The notes: generated from the sequence alone by a model not told the origin. A DNA stretch of 64,000 nt from Fibrivirga algicola (GCF_011742925.1 NZ_WAEL01000010.1:124001-188000); one strand, 5' to 3'; positions 44,537 through 53,799 are shown, counted from the first letter of the stretch. Translations and numbers: made by a program.

Positions 44537-45514
44537 TTACCGTCTGTAACATACGAACATGGGTTCGGCGATAAAAAACAAGGTACGTTCACTGACCGTG
44601 AAGTAGCCGTAGGGTTTTTTGCCCTGTCCAGCCGATGCCCAGCCTATAGCTTCACCCTGCGGCTCCTGAGCGAGTGAAATGAGTCGTGGCGGTTTTCTCA
44701 TTGCAGCTTCAATTGATTCGCCGACCTGTCGGCTGAAATAAAACAGCTGCTTGTAAGAGCGGATCAACATCTCGGTTCCGTCGGGTGAAACGGATGCTGC
44801 TGTGATACTCCTGAAGGGTGTAATCAACACACGCTGCAGTGGCGTAGTACTCGTCAGCGACTGTGGGTAACTGGCTTTATAGAGTTCCGCAAACTGCTCT
44901 TTCGATACGATGTAAAGGTCCAGTGTAAGTGGATCGAGCAAAATGGCCTCGGCGTTTCTGGGGCCGTCAGGTAGTTGCAGGTCAATGACATCGATAGCCG
45001 TGACTGTTTCAGTAATAGGAAACTTACTGCTTATTATAGCTGGCTCTAAAAAACGATAGATTGTTTTGGTGGCATGCTTCAGGCGATTGTCACCAATTTC
45101 AGCAACGTATACGTAGCTGCGGCCAGGTAACGGTCCAGGACCTACGGCGATGTCTTCCCAGTCACGGTTTGTGATACCTGCCAGTGTATATCGGCCAACC
45201 ACATGGCCCTGCTTGTCGAGCAACTGAAGCTCATTCGAATTGCCCGAATCCTGATGGGTCCAAAGATAGTTTGGGTTTGTTTGGCTCTGCGCAAGTCCAG
45301 ACGATTCTGAGAGTCTCCTATCCGCTAATTCACCGACTTCCTCGGGTTTGGAAAACAGCGTTGTATCGGTTTTTATATCGGCCAGGGAGTACTTCACCCA
45401 GCGTACTGAATCAGGACCCTGTCTGGCTAGTGCATCTTGGTCAGTAGGAGAGGTTGTCTGGCAGCTTGTGCTGCTTACATAAACGATAAACAGGAAAAGG
45501 TAAAGAAACCTCAT
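44537..45514 (-). CDS. Lipoprotein with beta-propeller-like repeats
   Basis: A 325-residue protein started at the ATG at 45514, where the signal peptide with lipobox IVYVSSTSCQT begins. The rest is beta-rich. LSESSGLAQSQTNPNYLWTHQDSGNSNELQLLDKQG and the repeating GRSYVYVAEIGDNR and PDGTEMLIRSYKQLFYF blocks suggest a six- or seven-bladed propeller, similar to secreted PQQ/NHL-like proteins. No catalytic residues can be assigned. It converges on the TonB receptor with a 10-bp gap. Confidence 0.7.
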   Translation of the reverse strand: MRFLYLFLFIVYVSSTSCQTTSPTDQDALARQGPDSVRWVKYSLADIKTDTTLFSKPEEVGELADRRLSESSGLAQSQTNPNYLWTHQDSGNSNELQLLDKQGHVVGRYTLAGITNRDWEDIAVGPGPLPGRSYVYVAEIGDNRLKHATKTIYRFLEPAIISSKFPITETVTAIDVIDLQLPDGPRNAEAILLDPLTLDLYIVSKEQFAELYKASYPQSLTSTTPLQRVLITPFRSITAASVSPDGTEMLIRSYKQLFYFSRQVGESIEAAMRKPPRLISLAQEPQGEAIGWASAGQGKKPYGYFTVSERTLFFIAEPMFVCYRR

Positions 45515-45582
45515 ATAAGACGTGGGTAAGTCGATTTCGTGACCCACTGGCAAAATTGCAACATATTCAGGCGACTAGGCCG

Positions 45583-46365
45583 TCAGCGCCCACCAAAAAC
45601 ACGACCTAACTTCTTTTCCAAATCTGTTTCCAGTTTAAGTAGCCCCTCCTGGTTAGGGAGGTACGTTAAAGCTCGGTGGTGGCGGAGATCAAACGGAATA
45701 TCGGCTACCGACTGGGTAATAGGTATCACTAGTTTACCTAAGGTGTGTGCTACTCCAGTTTCGTAAAACACATTAGGGTTACGATCAGTAAAGTCAGTAA
45801 TAACGGCTCTGCTGGTAAAAATCAAGTCGAACACGTCCTGAATCAGAATGCTGTTATCCCAAATATCGTCGGCGCGCCGGCACACAACGCCCAGTCGGGC
45901 ACACACATTTCGAATGGCCAGGTACGTTCCATTGAATCGCCCTTCAAATGGCATCATTACTGACAGGACATTAGAGTCAACGGCCTTATCGGGAATTTGG
46001 AATACATCGGGGGCAAATCGGATAACACGCTCGGGAACGGTAGTGCGGGTTGTTGACACAAACTCACTGACCGTGTTGGCTGGCGGTTTTTTCCCGTTCG
46101 CTTTTTTATCATTGACGAACTGCTCAATATCGGCCAGATAGGCTGAGTCGTTGCCTACAATACGGGCCAGAACCTGCAAACTGTTACCCTCATAGTCGTC
46201 ATCATTAAAATCGAGGCTCCGTAGCAGCCGGGGGTGGTCTTCGATCAGGTCGAGGCTGTCTGTAATATATGCCAGCTTGATCCAGTCCATCTTGGTAAAC
46301 TGGTCGCGGATGTATTCATGCAGCGCAAAAAGCTGCTGCATCTGGCTGGATGTGAGACGAATCAT
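45583..46365 (-). CDS. TIR-like / nucleoside-deoxyribosyltransferase-like protein, possible defence effector
   Basis: A 260-residue protein of two parts. Residues 1-85 form a small helical module (SSQMQQLFALHEYIRDQF through ADIEQFVND) that recalls effector-associated adaptor domains. Residues 132-255 hold a Rossmann-like alpha/beta domain with SVMMPFEGRFNGTY, ADDIWDNSILIQDVF, then DFTDRNPNVFYETGVAH and GKLVIPITQSVADIPFDLRH. The last blocks are typical of the TIR-like and nucleoside-2-deoxyribosyltransferase superfamily, where acidic residues act on nucleotides or NAD. Such pairings occur in antiphage or cell-death effectors, but activity is unproven. It is solitary, and an inverted repeat covers its start. 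Confidence 0.7.
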   Translation of the reverse strand: MIRLTSSQMQQLFALHEYIRDQFTKMDWIKLAYITDSLDLIEDHPRLLRSLDFNDDDYEGNSLQVLARIVGNDSAYLADIEQFVNDKKANGKKPPANTVSEFVSTTRTTVPERVIRFAPDVFQIPDKAVDSNVLSVMMPFEGRFNGTYLAIRNVCARLGVVCRRADDIWDNSILIQDVFDLIFTSRAVITDFTDRNPNVFYETGVAHTLGKLVIPITQSVADIPFDLRHHRALTYLPNQEGLLKLETDLEKKLGRVFGGR

Positions 46366-46456
46366 GACCGGATATGGTGAAGTGATTATATTTTACTTAT
46401 GATATATAAATGCAATTATATTCAATAGTTAAAATATAATAACCACATCCGGTCAT
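46364..46456. repeat. Inverted repeat with AT-rich centre at the TIR-like gene start
   Basis: Arms 46364-46378 and 46442-46456 pair at 14 of 15 positions (ATGACCGGATATGGT type). They enclose 63 bp that is strongly AT-rich. The left arm overlaps the start codon of the TIR-like gene, so the mRNA leader could hide its own start. A small MITE-like insertion or a protein-binding site is an alternative. Confidence 0.6.
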
Positions 46457-46493
46457 TTTTAATCAGGTTACTGTCTGGCTATTACCGTTTACA

Positions 46494-47645
46494 TTACATA
46501 ATGTGTCTGGCAATGACCACCTTTTGAATTTCGCTAGTGCCTTCGCCAATGGTACAAAGTTTGGCATCGCGGTAAAATTTTTCAACTGGAAAGTCCTTGA
46601 TATAGCCGTAACCGCCAAGAATCTGCACCGCTTCGTTGGCCACCCGTACTGATACTTCTGAAGCGAATAGTTTGGCCATTGCCGATTGTTTGGTAACTGG
46701 CTTATGCTGGTTTTTTAACTCCGAGGCGTGCTCGATTAGCAGGCGGGCAGCCTCAATGTCGGTTGCCATATCGGCCAGTTTAAAGGAGATACCCTGAAAA
46801 TTGAAAATTGATTGTCCAAATTGCTGACGCTCTTGTGCATAGGCGAGGGCGGCTTCATAGGCACCCATAGCAATGCCTAGGCTTAACGCAGCGATCGAGA
46901 TACGACCACCATCCAGGATCTTCAGGGATTGCACAAACCCTTCACCAACTTCACCAAGGCGCTGGTTATCGGGAATCAGGCAGTCTTCGAAAATCATTTC
47001 GGCGGTTTCAGACGCCCGCATGCCCAGTTTGTCTTCTTTCTTGCCGCCTCTGAAGCCCGGTGTGCCACGTTCTACTACGAAAGCTGTTGCGTTGCGCGGC
47101 GTATTGGGTTCGCCGGTGCGGGCAATCACGACCGCCACATTGCCCGAGCGGCCATGGGTGATAAAGTTCTTGGCACCATTTAGCAACCAATCGCCATTTT
47201 CCTGCCGAACGGCCCGCGTGCGCATATTACCTGCGTCTGATCCTGTATTAGGCTCGGTAAGGCCCCAGGCACCAATGTGTTCACCCGATGCCAATTTGGG
47301 GAGATACCGCTGTTTTTGCTCTTCCGTACCAAACATAAGAATATGGTTGGTGCAAAGTGAGTTATGCGCTGCCATCGACAAACCAACGGCACCATCTACT
47401 TTCGACAATTCAACGATGGCCGCCACATATTCGTGATAACCTAAACCAGCACCGCCGTAGGTTTCGGGAACCAACATGCCCAACAGGCCCAGCGAACCCA
47501 TTTGCCGCAGTTCATCGGCGGGGAAGTGCTGGCTCTCATCCCATTCCCGAACATGGGGGGCGATGTGCCGGGCCGTAAAATCACGGACAGACTCACGGAT
47601 GAGTTGGACATTATCAACTTGGTTTTCTACTATTTCGGTAATCAT
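46494..47645 (-). CDS. Acyl-CoA dehydrogenase
   Basis: FAD-dependent oxidation of an acyl-CoA to the trans-2-enoyl form, first step of beta-oxidation or branched-chain amino-acid breakdown. The 383-residue length is standard. Features are [33 protein letters not shown] (FAD site), [10 protein letters not shown], the [18 protein letters not shown] block, and the C-terminal [21 protein letters not shown] with IGEGTSEIQ, whose Glu is at the position of the catalytic base in short- and medium-chain enzymes. The chain-length preference cannot be told. It is monocistronic. Confidence 0.95.
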   Translation of the reverse strand: MITEIVENQVDNVQLIRESVRDFTARHIAPHVREWDESQHFPADELRQMGSLGLLGMLVPETYGGAGLGYHEYVAAIVELSKVDGAVGLSMAAHNSLCTNHILMFGTEEQKQRYLPKLASGEHIGAWGLTEPNTGSDAGNMRTRAVRQENGDWLLNGAKNFITHGRSGNVAVVIARTGEPNTPRNATAFVVERGTPGFRGGKKEDKLGMRASETAEMIFEDCLIPDNQRLGEVGEGFVQSLKILDGGRISIAALSLGIAMGAYEAALAYAQERQQFGQSIFNFQGISFKLADMATDIEAARLLIEHASELKNQHKPVTKQSAMAKLFASEVSVRVANEAVQILGGYGYIKDFPVEKFYRDAKLCTIGEGTSEIQKVVIARHIM

Positions 47646-48021
47646 ACAGGTTCGACTTAGGACGTTTGAATTGATGAAGTATAGGGTAATATACGAGTTG
47701 ATAACCTGATTCGGAAGCGGATGTTCAGGTCGCCCATTTGATAAGAAACGGGCTAAATTGTATAATGGGAAATTGTCAAAATAGTGTAGTTTGATCCCTT
47801 AAAATTACCATAGAAAAGACGGTTAATCCCTCATTCAAGCTATAATCTGCTTTTAGATTTATGTTGCGAAAAAATCACTTACTCAGGGTATTGCGTTGTA
47901 AACTGGTCCTATTCCGAAAATCGTCTATTTTTGTGGCGGCTCAACAGACAAGTCAAAATAGTACAATACGGAGGCTTGTCAGGTTGTGTAGAAAAAACTG
48001 TGTAGAATTTAAATCATCTGT
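47646..48021. other. 376-bp intergenic region between divergent acyl-CoA dehydrogenase and ugd
   Basis: AT-rich relative to the genes. It holds a possible ugd -7 box, TATTTTTG at 47926-47933, about 90 bp before the ugd start, with a weak -33 partner. I see no RNA gene, palindrome or short ORF worth reporting. Confidence 0.4.
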
Positions 48022-49335
48022 ATGAAAATAGCAGTAGTAGGTACTGGGTACGTGGGACTGGTTACCGGCACATGTTTCGCCGAGACCGGCAATCAGGTTA
48101 CCTGCGTGGACATTGACGAGCGGAAGGTTGAAAAATTGAACAACCGCATTATACCAATATATGAGCCTGGGCTAGATGTGTTGTTCCACAGGAACGTGGA
48201 AGAAGGACGTCTGAAATTCACAACCAATCTGGCTGAAGGCATAAAAGGAGCGGAAGTTATTTTCCTTGCATTGCCTACCCCTCCTGGTGAAGACGGCTCG
48301 GCTGATCTGAAGTACATTCTAGGTGTCGCCAATGATTTGGGGCCTATTATGGAGCAGTACGCGGTTATCGTTGACAAAAGCACCGTACCCGTTGGTACCG
48401 CCGAGAAAGTGCATGCCGGCATTGCTAAAAGCGCAAAAGTGGAATTCGATGTGGTATCAAACCCAGAGTTTCTGCGGGAAGGCGTAGCCGTTGAAGATTT
48501 TATGAAGCCTGACCGGGTGGTTATTGGCACAAAATCGGATAAAGCAAAAGCGGTTATGAACCGGCTTTATGCGCCGCTGGTTCGCCAGGGCAACCCTGTA
48601 ATTTTCATGGATGAGCGTTCGGCTGAAATGACTAAATATGCAGCCAATGCCTTCCTGGCCACCAAAATCACGTTCATGAACGAGATTGCCAACCTGTGCG
48701 AGAAAGTTGGTGCCAACGTCGATGATATTCGGAAAGGGATCGGTACAGACAGTCGTATTGGCAAGCGTTTCCTGTTTGCCGGTATCGGATACGGTGGCAG
48801 CTGTTTCCCGAAAGACGTGCAGGCCCTTGCCAGAACAGCTCAGGATTACGATTACGACTTCAAGGTGCTGCAATCAGTAATGGACGTTAACTACGCCCAG
48901 AAAAAGCGCCTGTTGCCGCTTATTATGAACCACTTTGGCGGCGACCTGAAAGGTAAGACAATTGCCGTTTGGGGTCTTGCATTTAAACCGTATACCGATG
49001 ATATCCGGGAGGCACCAGCCCTCGACAATATCCGCGAGCTACTGGAAGCGGGCGCAAAAATAACCGCTTATGACCCGGAGGCGATGGAAAACGTACGCAA
49101 CATCTTGGGAAACCAGATTACGTTTGCGCACACATCGTACGCCGCGCTCGATGATGCTGATGCACTGGTTATCATGACAGAATGGCCCATGTTCCGCACG
49201 CCGGAGTTTGAGAAGATGAATCTTCTGCTCAAAAACAAAGTGATTTTCGATGGCCGTAACGTATATGAACTCGAGCAGATGCGCGAGATGGGCTATACCT
49301 ATTATTCAATTGGCCGCGAAGTAGTAAGTAATTAA
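48022..49335 (+). CDS. ugd: UDP-glucose 6-dehydrogenase
   Basis: Oxidises UDP-glucose to UDP-glucuronate with two NAD. The 437-residue product has the Rossmann MKIAVVGTGYVGLVTGTCFAE, the STVPVGTAEKV and NPEFLREGVAVEDFMKPDRVV segments, and FAGIGYGGSCFPKDVQAL, which carries the catalytic Cys. The C-terminal LAFKPYTDDIREAPAL domain is intact. The next gene is UDP-glucuronate decarboxylase, 45 bp downstream, so the pair makes UDP-xylose, probably for surface polysaccharide. Confidence 0.97.
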   Translation: MKIAVVGTGYVGLVTGTCFAETGNQVTCVDIDERKVEKLNNRIIPIYEPGLDVLFHRNVEEGRLKFTTNLAEGIKGAEVIFLALPTPPGEDGSADLKYILGVANDLGPIMEQYAVIVDKSTVPVGTAEKVHAGIAKSAKVEFDVVSNPEFLREGVAVEDFMKPDRVVIGTKSDKAKAVMNRLYAPLVRQGNPVIFMDERSAEMTKYAANAFLATKITFMNEIANLCEKVGANVDDIRKGIGTDSRIGKRFLFAGIGYGGSCFPKDVQALARTAQDYDYDFKVLQSVMDVNYAQKKRLLPLIMNHFGGDLKGKTIAVWGLAFKPYTDDIREAPALDNIRELLEAGAKITAYDPEAMENVRNILGNQITFAHTSYAALDDADALVIMTEWPMFRTPEFEKMNLLLKNKVIFDGRNVYELEQMREMGYTYYSIGREVVSN

Positions 49336-49380
49336 CAGTTGATGGCCTGGACTTCAACTGGATCAGACAAAGGATAAAGC

Positions 49381-50361
49381 ATGAAAAGAGTATTAATAAC
49401 GGGCGGAGCTGGGTTTCTTGGGTCGCACTTATGCGATCGGTTCATCAATGAAGGCTACCATGTCATTGCCATGGATAACCTGATAACCGGTGATCTGCGG
49501 AATATTGAGCACCTGTTCAAACTGCCCAACTTCGAGTTTTACCACCACGACGTTTCTAAGTTTATCCACGTACCTGGTGAACTGGACTATATCCTGCATT
49601 TTGCCTCGCCAGCGAGCCCAATCGATTACCTGAAGATTCCGATTCAGACGTTGAAAGTGGGCTCATTGGGTATTCACAACTGCCTCGGTTTGGCGCGAGT
49701 GAAAAAGGCGCGGGTATTGATTGCGTCTACCTCGGAAGTGTACGGTGACCCAAACGTTCACCCACAGCCCGAAGAGTATTGGGGCAATGTAAACCCAGTT
49801 GGTCCGCGTGGCGTATACGATGAAGCCAAGCGTTTTCAGGAGGCAATGACGATGGCGTACCATACCTACCATGGCCTGGAAACACGCATTGTTCGCATTT
49901 TCAATACCTATGGTCCACGGATGCGCCTCAACGACGGTCGGGTATTACCCGCTTTCATTGGACAGGCGTTGCGCGGTGAAGACCTGACCGTGTTTGGTGA
50001 TGGATCGCAGACGCGCTCGTTCTGTTACGTAGCTGATCTGGTCGACGGTATCTACCGCCTGCTGCTGAGCGATTACGCCTATCCGGTCAATATCGGTAAC
50101 CCGGTCGAGATTACGATCAAGGAGTTCGGCGAAGAGATTATCAAGCTGACAGGTACGTCGCAGAAGCTGATTCTTAAGCCGTTACCGGTAGATGATCCGA
50201 AACAGCGTCGGCCTGATATTACGAAGGCGAAAGAATTGCTGGGCTGGGAGCCGAAGGTGTCCCGCGAGGAAGGGCTGAAAATCACGTACGACTATTTCCG
50301 TAATCTGCCCAAAGAAGAACTCTACTCGGCGGCAAATCACCGCGATTTTGTGAAAAAGTAA
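49381..50361 (+). CDS. UDP-glucuronate decarboxylase (UDP-xylose synthase)
   Basis: Short-chain dehydrogenase-type enzyme converting UDP-glucuronate to UDP-xylose. The 326-residue protein has the nucleotide motif [34 protein letters not shown], the UXS-specific [36 protein letters not shown], the YxxxK site as YDEAKRFQE with Tyr and Lys, and [18 protein letters not shown]. These favour UXS over other epimerases. It uses the product of ugd next door. A terminator and then a 38-bp hairpin follow. Confidence 0.94.
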   Translation: MKRVLITGGAGFLGSHLCDRFINEGYHVIAMDNLITGDLRNIEHLFKLPNFEFYHHDVSKFIHVPGELDYILHFASPASPIDYLKIPIQTLKVGSLGIHNCLGLARVKKARVLIASTSEVYGDPNVHPQPEEYWGNVNPVGPRGVYDEAKRFQEAMTMAYHTYHGLETRIVRIFNTYGPRMRLNDGRVLPAFIGQALRGEDLTVFGDGSQTRSFCYVADLVDGIYRLLLSDYAYPVNIGNPVEITIKEFGEEIIKLTGTSQKLILKPLPVDDPKQRRPDITKAKELLGWEPKVSREEGLKITYDYFRNLPKEELYSAANHRDFVKK

Positions 50362-50429
50362 GGCGTATCGCTCTGGCGATTATCTTTACGTTCGGTAAGT
50401 CCACAGGGCTTGCCCATTTAGCTGTCTTT

Positions 50430-50470
50430 AAAAAACCTGCCTGCTCTCGCTTGCAGGTTTTTTGTTTTTT
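50430..50470 (+). terminator. Terminator after the UDP-xylose synthase gene
   Basis: A perfect stem AAAAAACCTGC (50430-50440) with 50453-50463 followed by a T-rich tail ending in TTTTTT. It stands directly before the long hairpin at 50470. Confidence 0.9.
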
Positions 50471-50571
50471 ATATCAACACAGAGAAACAGAAGTGGCCCT
50501 GAGAACATAGAGTTTTTCTAACGAAAGACTCCGTGTTCTCAGGGCCACTTCTGTTTCTCTGTGTTGATATA
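50470..50571. repeat. Longest hairpin in the window (38-bp perfect stem)
   Basis: Arms 50470-50507 and 50534-50571 are perfectly complementary over 38 bp; the 26-nt loop adds a GAGTTTTTC-type partial stem. It lies between the convergent UXS and frr genes, 3 bp from the frr stop, and follows a full terminator. Confidence 0.9.
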
Positions 50572-50574
50572 ATC

Positions 50575-51135
50575 TTATACCGTCAGGATATCGCGCTCTT
50601 TGGCTGAGTAGGTCTCTTCAACCCGGCTGATAAACGAGTCGGTCAGCTTCTGAACACGCTCTTCGCCTACCTTCACGGCATCTTCCGATACGCCTTCTTT
50701 CGTCAGTTTCCGAATGGCATCGTTGGTGTCTTTGCGGATGTTCCGCACGTTCACTTTAGCCACTTCAATTTCTTGTTTCACCCGTTTCAGCAGATCACGG
50801 CGGCGCTCTTCGGTGAGGGGTGGTACACTGAGTCGGATGAGTTCGCCATCATTCATGGGGGCAAGCCCGATGTTGCTGTTCCGAATGGCCTTCTCGATTT
50901 CGCCAATCATTTTCCGGTCGAACGGCTTGATGGCGATGGTGCGGGCATCGGGCGTGGTGACAGAAGCCACGTTTGTAATGGGTGATTTCGACCCGTAATA
51001 GTCGATCTGAATACCACCCAGCATGTCGGGCGACGCCTTTCCGGCCCGAATCTTAGTCAGTTCGATTGATAGGTGTTTGAACGCCTTCTCCATCGTCTCT
51101 TTGGCGTCGTCGAGGTATAATTCAATCTCTTCCAT
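50575..51135 (-). CDS. frr: Ribosome recycling factor
   Basis: Splits post-termination ribosomes together with EF-G. The 186-residue length is standard. The three-helix bundle is evident: the first helix MEKAFKHLSIELTKIRAGKASPDML (11-35), the PLTNV-like ITNVASVTTPDARTIAIKPFD strand, IEKAIRNSNIGLAPMNDGELIRLSVPPLTEERRRDL, and a C-terminal helix. It is downstream of pyrH on the same strand, the usual bacterial pairing, with a heptad palindrome in between. Confidence 0.97.
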   Translation of the reverse strand: MEEIELYLDDAKETMEKAFKHLSIELTKIRAGKASPDMLGGIQIDYYGSKSPITNVASVTTPDARTIAIKPFDRKMIGEIEKAIRNSNIGLAPMNDGELIRLSVPPLTEERRRDLLKRVKQEIEVAKVNVRNIRKDTNDAIRKLTKEGVSEDAVKVGEERVQKLTDSFISRVEETYSAKERDILTV

Positions 51136-51142
51136 AAAAAGG

Positions 51143-51239
51143 GTTTGACGTTTTTGGTTTGACGTTTATGGCTGCGCTGCTAAGGCACCATAGGCTCAGC
51201 AGCAGCGCAACCATAAACGTCAAACCAAAAACCTCGAAC
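51143..51239. repeat. Heptad palindrome 7 (pyrH to frr)
   Basis: Arms 51143-51180 and 51202-51239 pair at 35 of 38 positions. Left heptads are GTTTGAC, GTTTTTG, GTTTGAC, GTTTATG, then GCTGCGCTGC. It fills nearly the whole gap between two genes normally co-transcribed. Confidence 0.88.
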
Positions 51240-51240
51240 T

Positions 51241-51975
51241 TTATTTTGTTGGTAAATCTACGGTGATCAACGTACCTACGTCTTCGCCCTGTACAAGCCG
51301 CAGCAAGCTGCCGGTCTCGTTCATGTTGAAGACAATAATGGGGAGATTATTCTCCTGACAGAGCGTAAAAGCGGTTAAGTCCATCACGCTCAATTTCTTT
51401 TCGTAAACGTCCTGAAAGGTAATGTGCGTGTAGCGTGTGGCCGTTTTATCTTTCATTGGGTCAGCCGTGTACACACCGTCGACCTTCGTGCCTTTCAGCA
51501 CCACATCGGCTTCGATCTCGTTAGCGCGTAACGCAGCTGTGCTGTCGGTGGTGAAGTAGGGGTTACCTGTTCCGGCACCGAAAATAACGATCCGGCCTTT
51601 TTCCAGATGCCGTACGGCGCGCCGCCGGGCGTAGGGTTCGCAGATCTGCTCCATCTTAATGGCCGACATCACGCGGGTGAACATGCCCTGCTTTTCAAAC
51701 GAGCTTTGCAGGGCCATTGCGTTGATTACCGTGGCCAGCATGCCCATGTAATCGCCTTGCACACGGTCGATGCCTGAGCGTTCGCCCGATACACCCCGGA
51801 AGATATTGCCACCCCCAATCACCACCGCCACCTCGACGCCCAGTTCGATGACCTGCTTGATCTCTTTTGCGTACTGCTCCAGAATAGCAGGGTCTATATT
51901 GTAGCCGCCAGGGCCTGCGAGTGCCTCACCGCTCAGTTTGAGCAGGATGCGTTTGTACTTGGGTTGTTGAGCCAT
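51241..51975 (-). CDS. pyrH: UMP kinase
   Basis: Hexameric amino-acid-kinase-fold enzyme phosphorylating UMP to UDP. Start set at the ATG at 51975 (244 residues), where the conserved [22 protein letters not shown] begins. Also seen are [31 protein letters not shown], and the [17 protein letters not shown] and [10 protein letters not shown]-type segments (here [23 protein letters not shown]). It precedes frr. Together with pyrD and the dihydroorotase homologue, it gives the window three pyrimidine-related genes at separate loci. Confidence 0.97.
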   Translation of the reverse strand: MAQQPKYKRILLKLSGEALAGPGGYNIDPAILEQYAKEIKQVIELGVEVAVVIGGGNIFRGVSGERSGIDRVQGDYMGMLATVINAMALQSSFEKQGMFTRVMSAIKMEQICEPYARRRAVRHLEKGRIVIFGAGTGNPYFTTDSTAALRANEIEADVVLKGTKVDGVYTADPMKDKTATRYTHITFQDVYEKKLSVMDLTAFTLCQENNLPIIVFNMNETGSLLRLVQGEDVGTLITVDLPTK

Positions 51976-52066
51976 ACAGAGGTGCCTTTTTTGCGGGGGC
52001 AAAGATAAGGAAAGCCGCTAAAGGAACGAAAGTCAGTGAATAGGAAAGGAGCGTTTTGGTACCAGC

Positions 52067-52564
52067 CTAGAACTCGATCAGCACCTGGCCTTTCTCGACG
52101 CGGTCACCTTTCTGCACGTTGATTGACCGTACGGTACCGTCGCCGGGAGCTTTAATAACGTTCTCCATCTTCATGGCTTCCAGAATCAGAACGGTGTCGC
52201 CTTTGCTAACGGTAGCGCCCACTTCCAGGCTGATGCCGACGATCAGGCCGGGCATCGGGGCTTTGATGTTGTTTACTTTGCTGGCAGCTGCGTTGCTCAT
52301 GCCCATTTTTTCGAGCAGCAGGTCAAACCGATCTTTTACCTGAACGTCGTGAATCTGTCCGTTGATTTTCAACTGTACGGACTTGGTGGATGCATCAATC
52401 GAAAGCACTTCTACCGAAAAAGAGCGGTCATCTTTCAGAATATGGAAAATCCCCTCGCCCAATGCCGATAAGTCCCAGGTGTAGGGCTCATCGTTGAGGG
52501 TAATGCCCGAAGGCTGAATGGTGATGCTGAGAGGGGGGGCGTTGTTGACTGAAGCGGTGTACAT
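52067..52564 (-). CDS. Biotin carboxyl carrier protein
   Basis: A 165-residue biotin-bearing subunit of an acyl-CoA or acetyl-CoA carboxylase. The C-terminal biotinyl domain (about 97-165) has the site EAMKMENV with Lys132, followed by PGDGTVRSINVQKGDRVEKG. The N-terminal 90 residues are a beta-rich region that resembles the BT domain of propionyl- or methylcrotonyl-type enzymes, not the AccB Ala/Pro linker. The carboxylase partner genes are not in the window, so the substrate (acetyl, propionyl or other) is unclear. Confidence 0.9.
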   Translation of the reverse strand: MYTASVNNAPPLSITIQPSGITLNDEPYTWDLSALGEGIFHILKDDRSFSVEVLSIDASTKSVQLKINGQIHDVQVKDRFDLLLEKMGMSNAAASKVNNIKAPMPGLIVGISLEVGATVSKGDTVLILEAMKMENVIKAPGDGTVRSINVQKGDRVEKGQVLIEF

Positions 52565-52581
52565 GGGAAAGCGTTTAGGTT

Positions 52582-52672
52582 GTTTCTGGTTTGCTGTTTG
52601 TCGTTTGACGTTGCGCTGCTAATCGACTAATTCGTGATTCAGCGAAGCAACGTCAAACAACAAACCAGAAAC
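52582..52672. repeat. Heptad palindrome 8 (biotin carrier to broken gene)
   Basis: Left arm from 52582 has heptads GTTTCTG, GTTTGCT, GTTTGTC, GTTTGAC, then GTTGCGCTGC. The right arm (52640-52672) has one heptad fewer and a variant AGCGAAGC core. A 7-nt length difference between arms fits gain or loss of a single heptad. Confidence 0.85.
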
Positions 52673-53799
52673 TATTTATTTTTCGTTGTCAGAAAGGTAC
52701 GAACAGGCTTCGTAAATACACCTGATAGGGTCGAAACGTAAACCGTGTTGCGGAACTGAGCGACCGAAGTGATCCTGTTGCCATACAAACCAGTGTTGTC
52801 TAATTCGACAGTCGACAAGGTTGTGGGTGTAATGGTCAGCTGGAAGAGCTGGCTGTTGTAGGCCGCGATCAGCTTGTCGCCTACTGTTTTGTAGGTGAAT
52901 GTGCGATATGCATCGGGGAGTTGATCGATAATAATCGACCACGTTGCCCCCTGATCTGTCGATTTGGCCAGTTTCAAGGTGCCAGTGTTAGCAGTCGTTA
53001 CGCCGTACACCGTTCCATTGAACACAAAGAATTTGAGGAAAGGGTAGGGTTACGTCTTTCGATAAATGCCGTCTGATGCAATCTGAAATGTACCATTGCT
53101 GGTCGATACCAGGAAGTAGCTGCCTATGCTGCTGATTGATTGTAGAAAATTGCCGCCTTGGATAGTAAGAAGTTGTGTTTTGGTCGTCTTAATCTGGATC
53201 GAAGGCGGACTTGGAACATCCAGCGAAATAAGGGCGATGTTGGTGAGTCCCCCTTCGATCACCGGCGTACTGTATGACCTATCGTATCGCCGGTAGGGGA
53301 CAATGAGTTGATTTTGGTTGTTGGCAACAATGCTTTCGCCAATCCATGAGGGTAGTAAGTCAAAAAAAGCAAAATCAGGATCAAGTTCCGAAAAGCGGAC
53401 AACGGCATTTACATAGCTCTGTACCGGACTAGCCGTTGGAATAATGTTGATAAAGTCGTTGAGCACAAACCCAACGAATGAGGGGGTCAGTAAAGGACGA
53501 TAATCGGTGCGCCCACTTGGCTGAGCCTGACCGCCGTAATGAACAAAATTAGTATCGGTTCTAGGTCGCTGAGAACCCGGGGCAATAGCCGTTGTATTGC
53601 TTCCCGAAAGTATAATTATGGCCGTATCAGCGTAGCTGTTCAACTGAATTTTTTCGTCGAACAGAAAGCCCTCGTTGATTTGCCAAGTAAGGCCGGGGTC
53701 TGGTGCTGGCGTAGGCGTATCAATGACCTTTTCCTTACAAGACCATACAGTGCTACTGATGAACACAAGAAGCAGTACAGGAGCATAAAAGCGAAACAT
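52672..53799 (-). pseudogene. Secreted beta-propeller-like gene broken by one in-frame TAA
   Basis: Two reading frames on the minus strand, 53050-53799 and 52672-53025, are in the same frame with only a TAA codon at 53050-53052 and eight sense codons between them. Read through, they give about 375 codons: signal peptide with lipobox-like VWSCKEK, beta-rich repeats, and a second half with TLKLAKSTDQGATWS, a BNR-like motif. CAA to TAA is the simplest cause. The sequence continues uninterrupted on both sides. It may be a recent pseudogene or a sequencing error. Family unknown. Confidence 0.75.

Noticed and set aside
52672-53025. Separate small gene downstream of 53050
   Set aside because: It is in the same frame as the upstream gene, separated only by one TAA and eight sense codons, and lacks its own ATG, so one broken gene is simpler.
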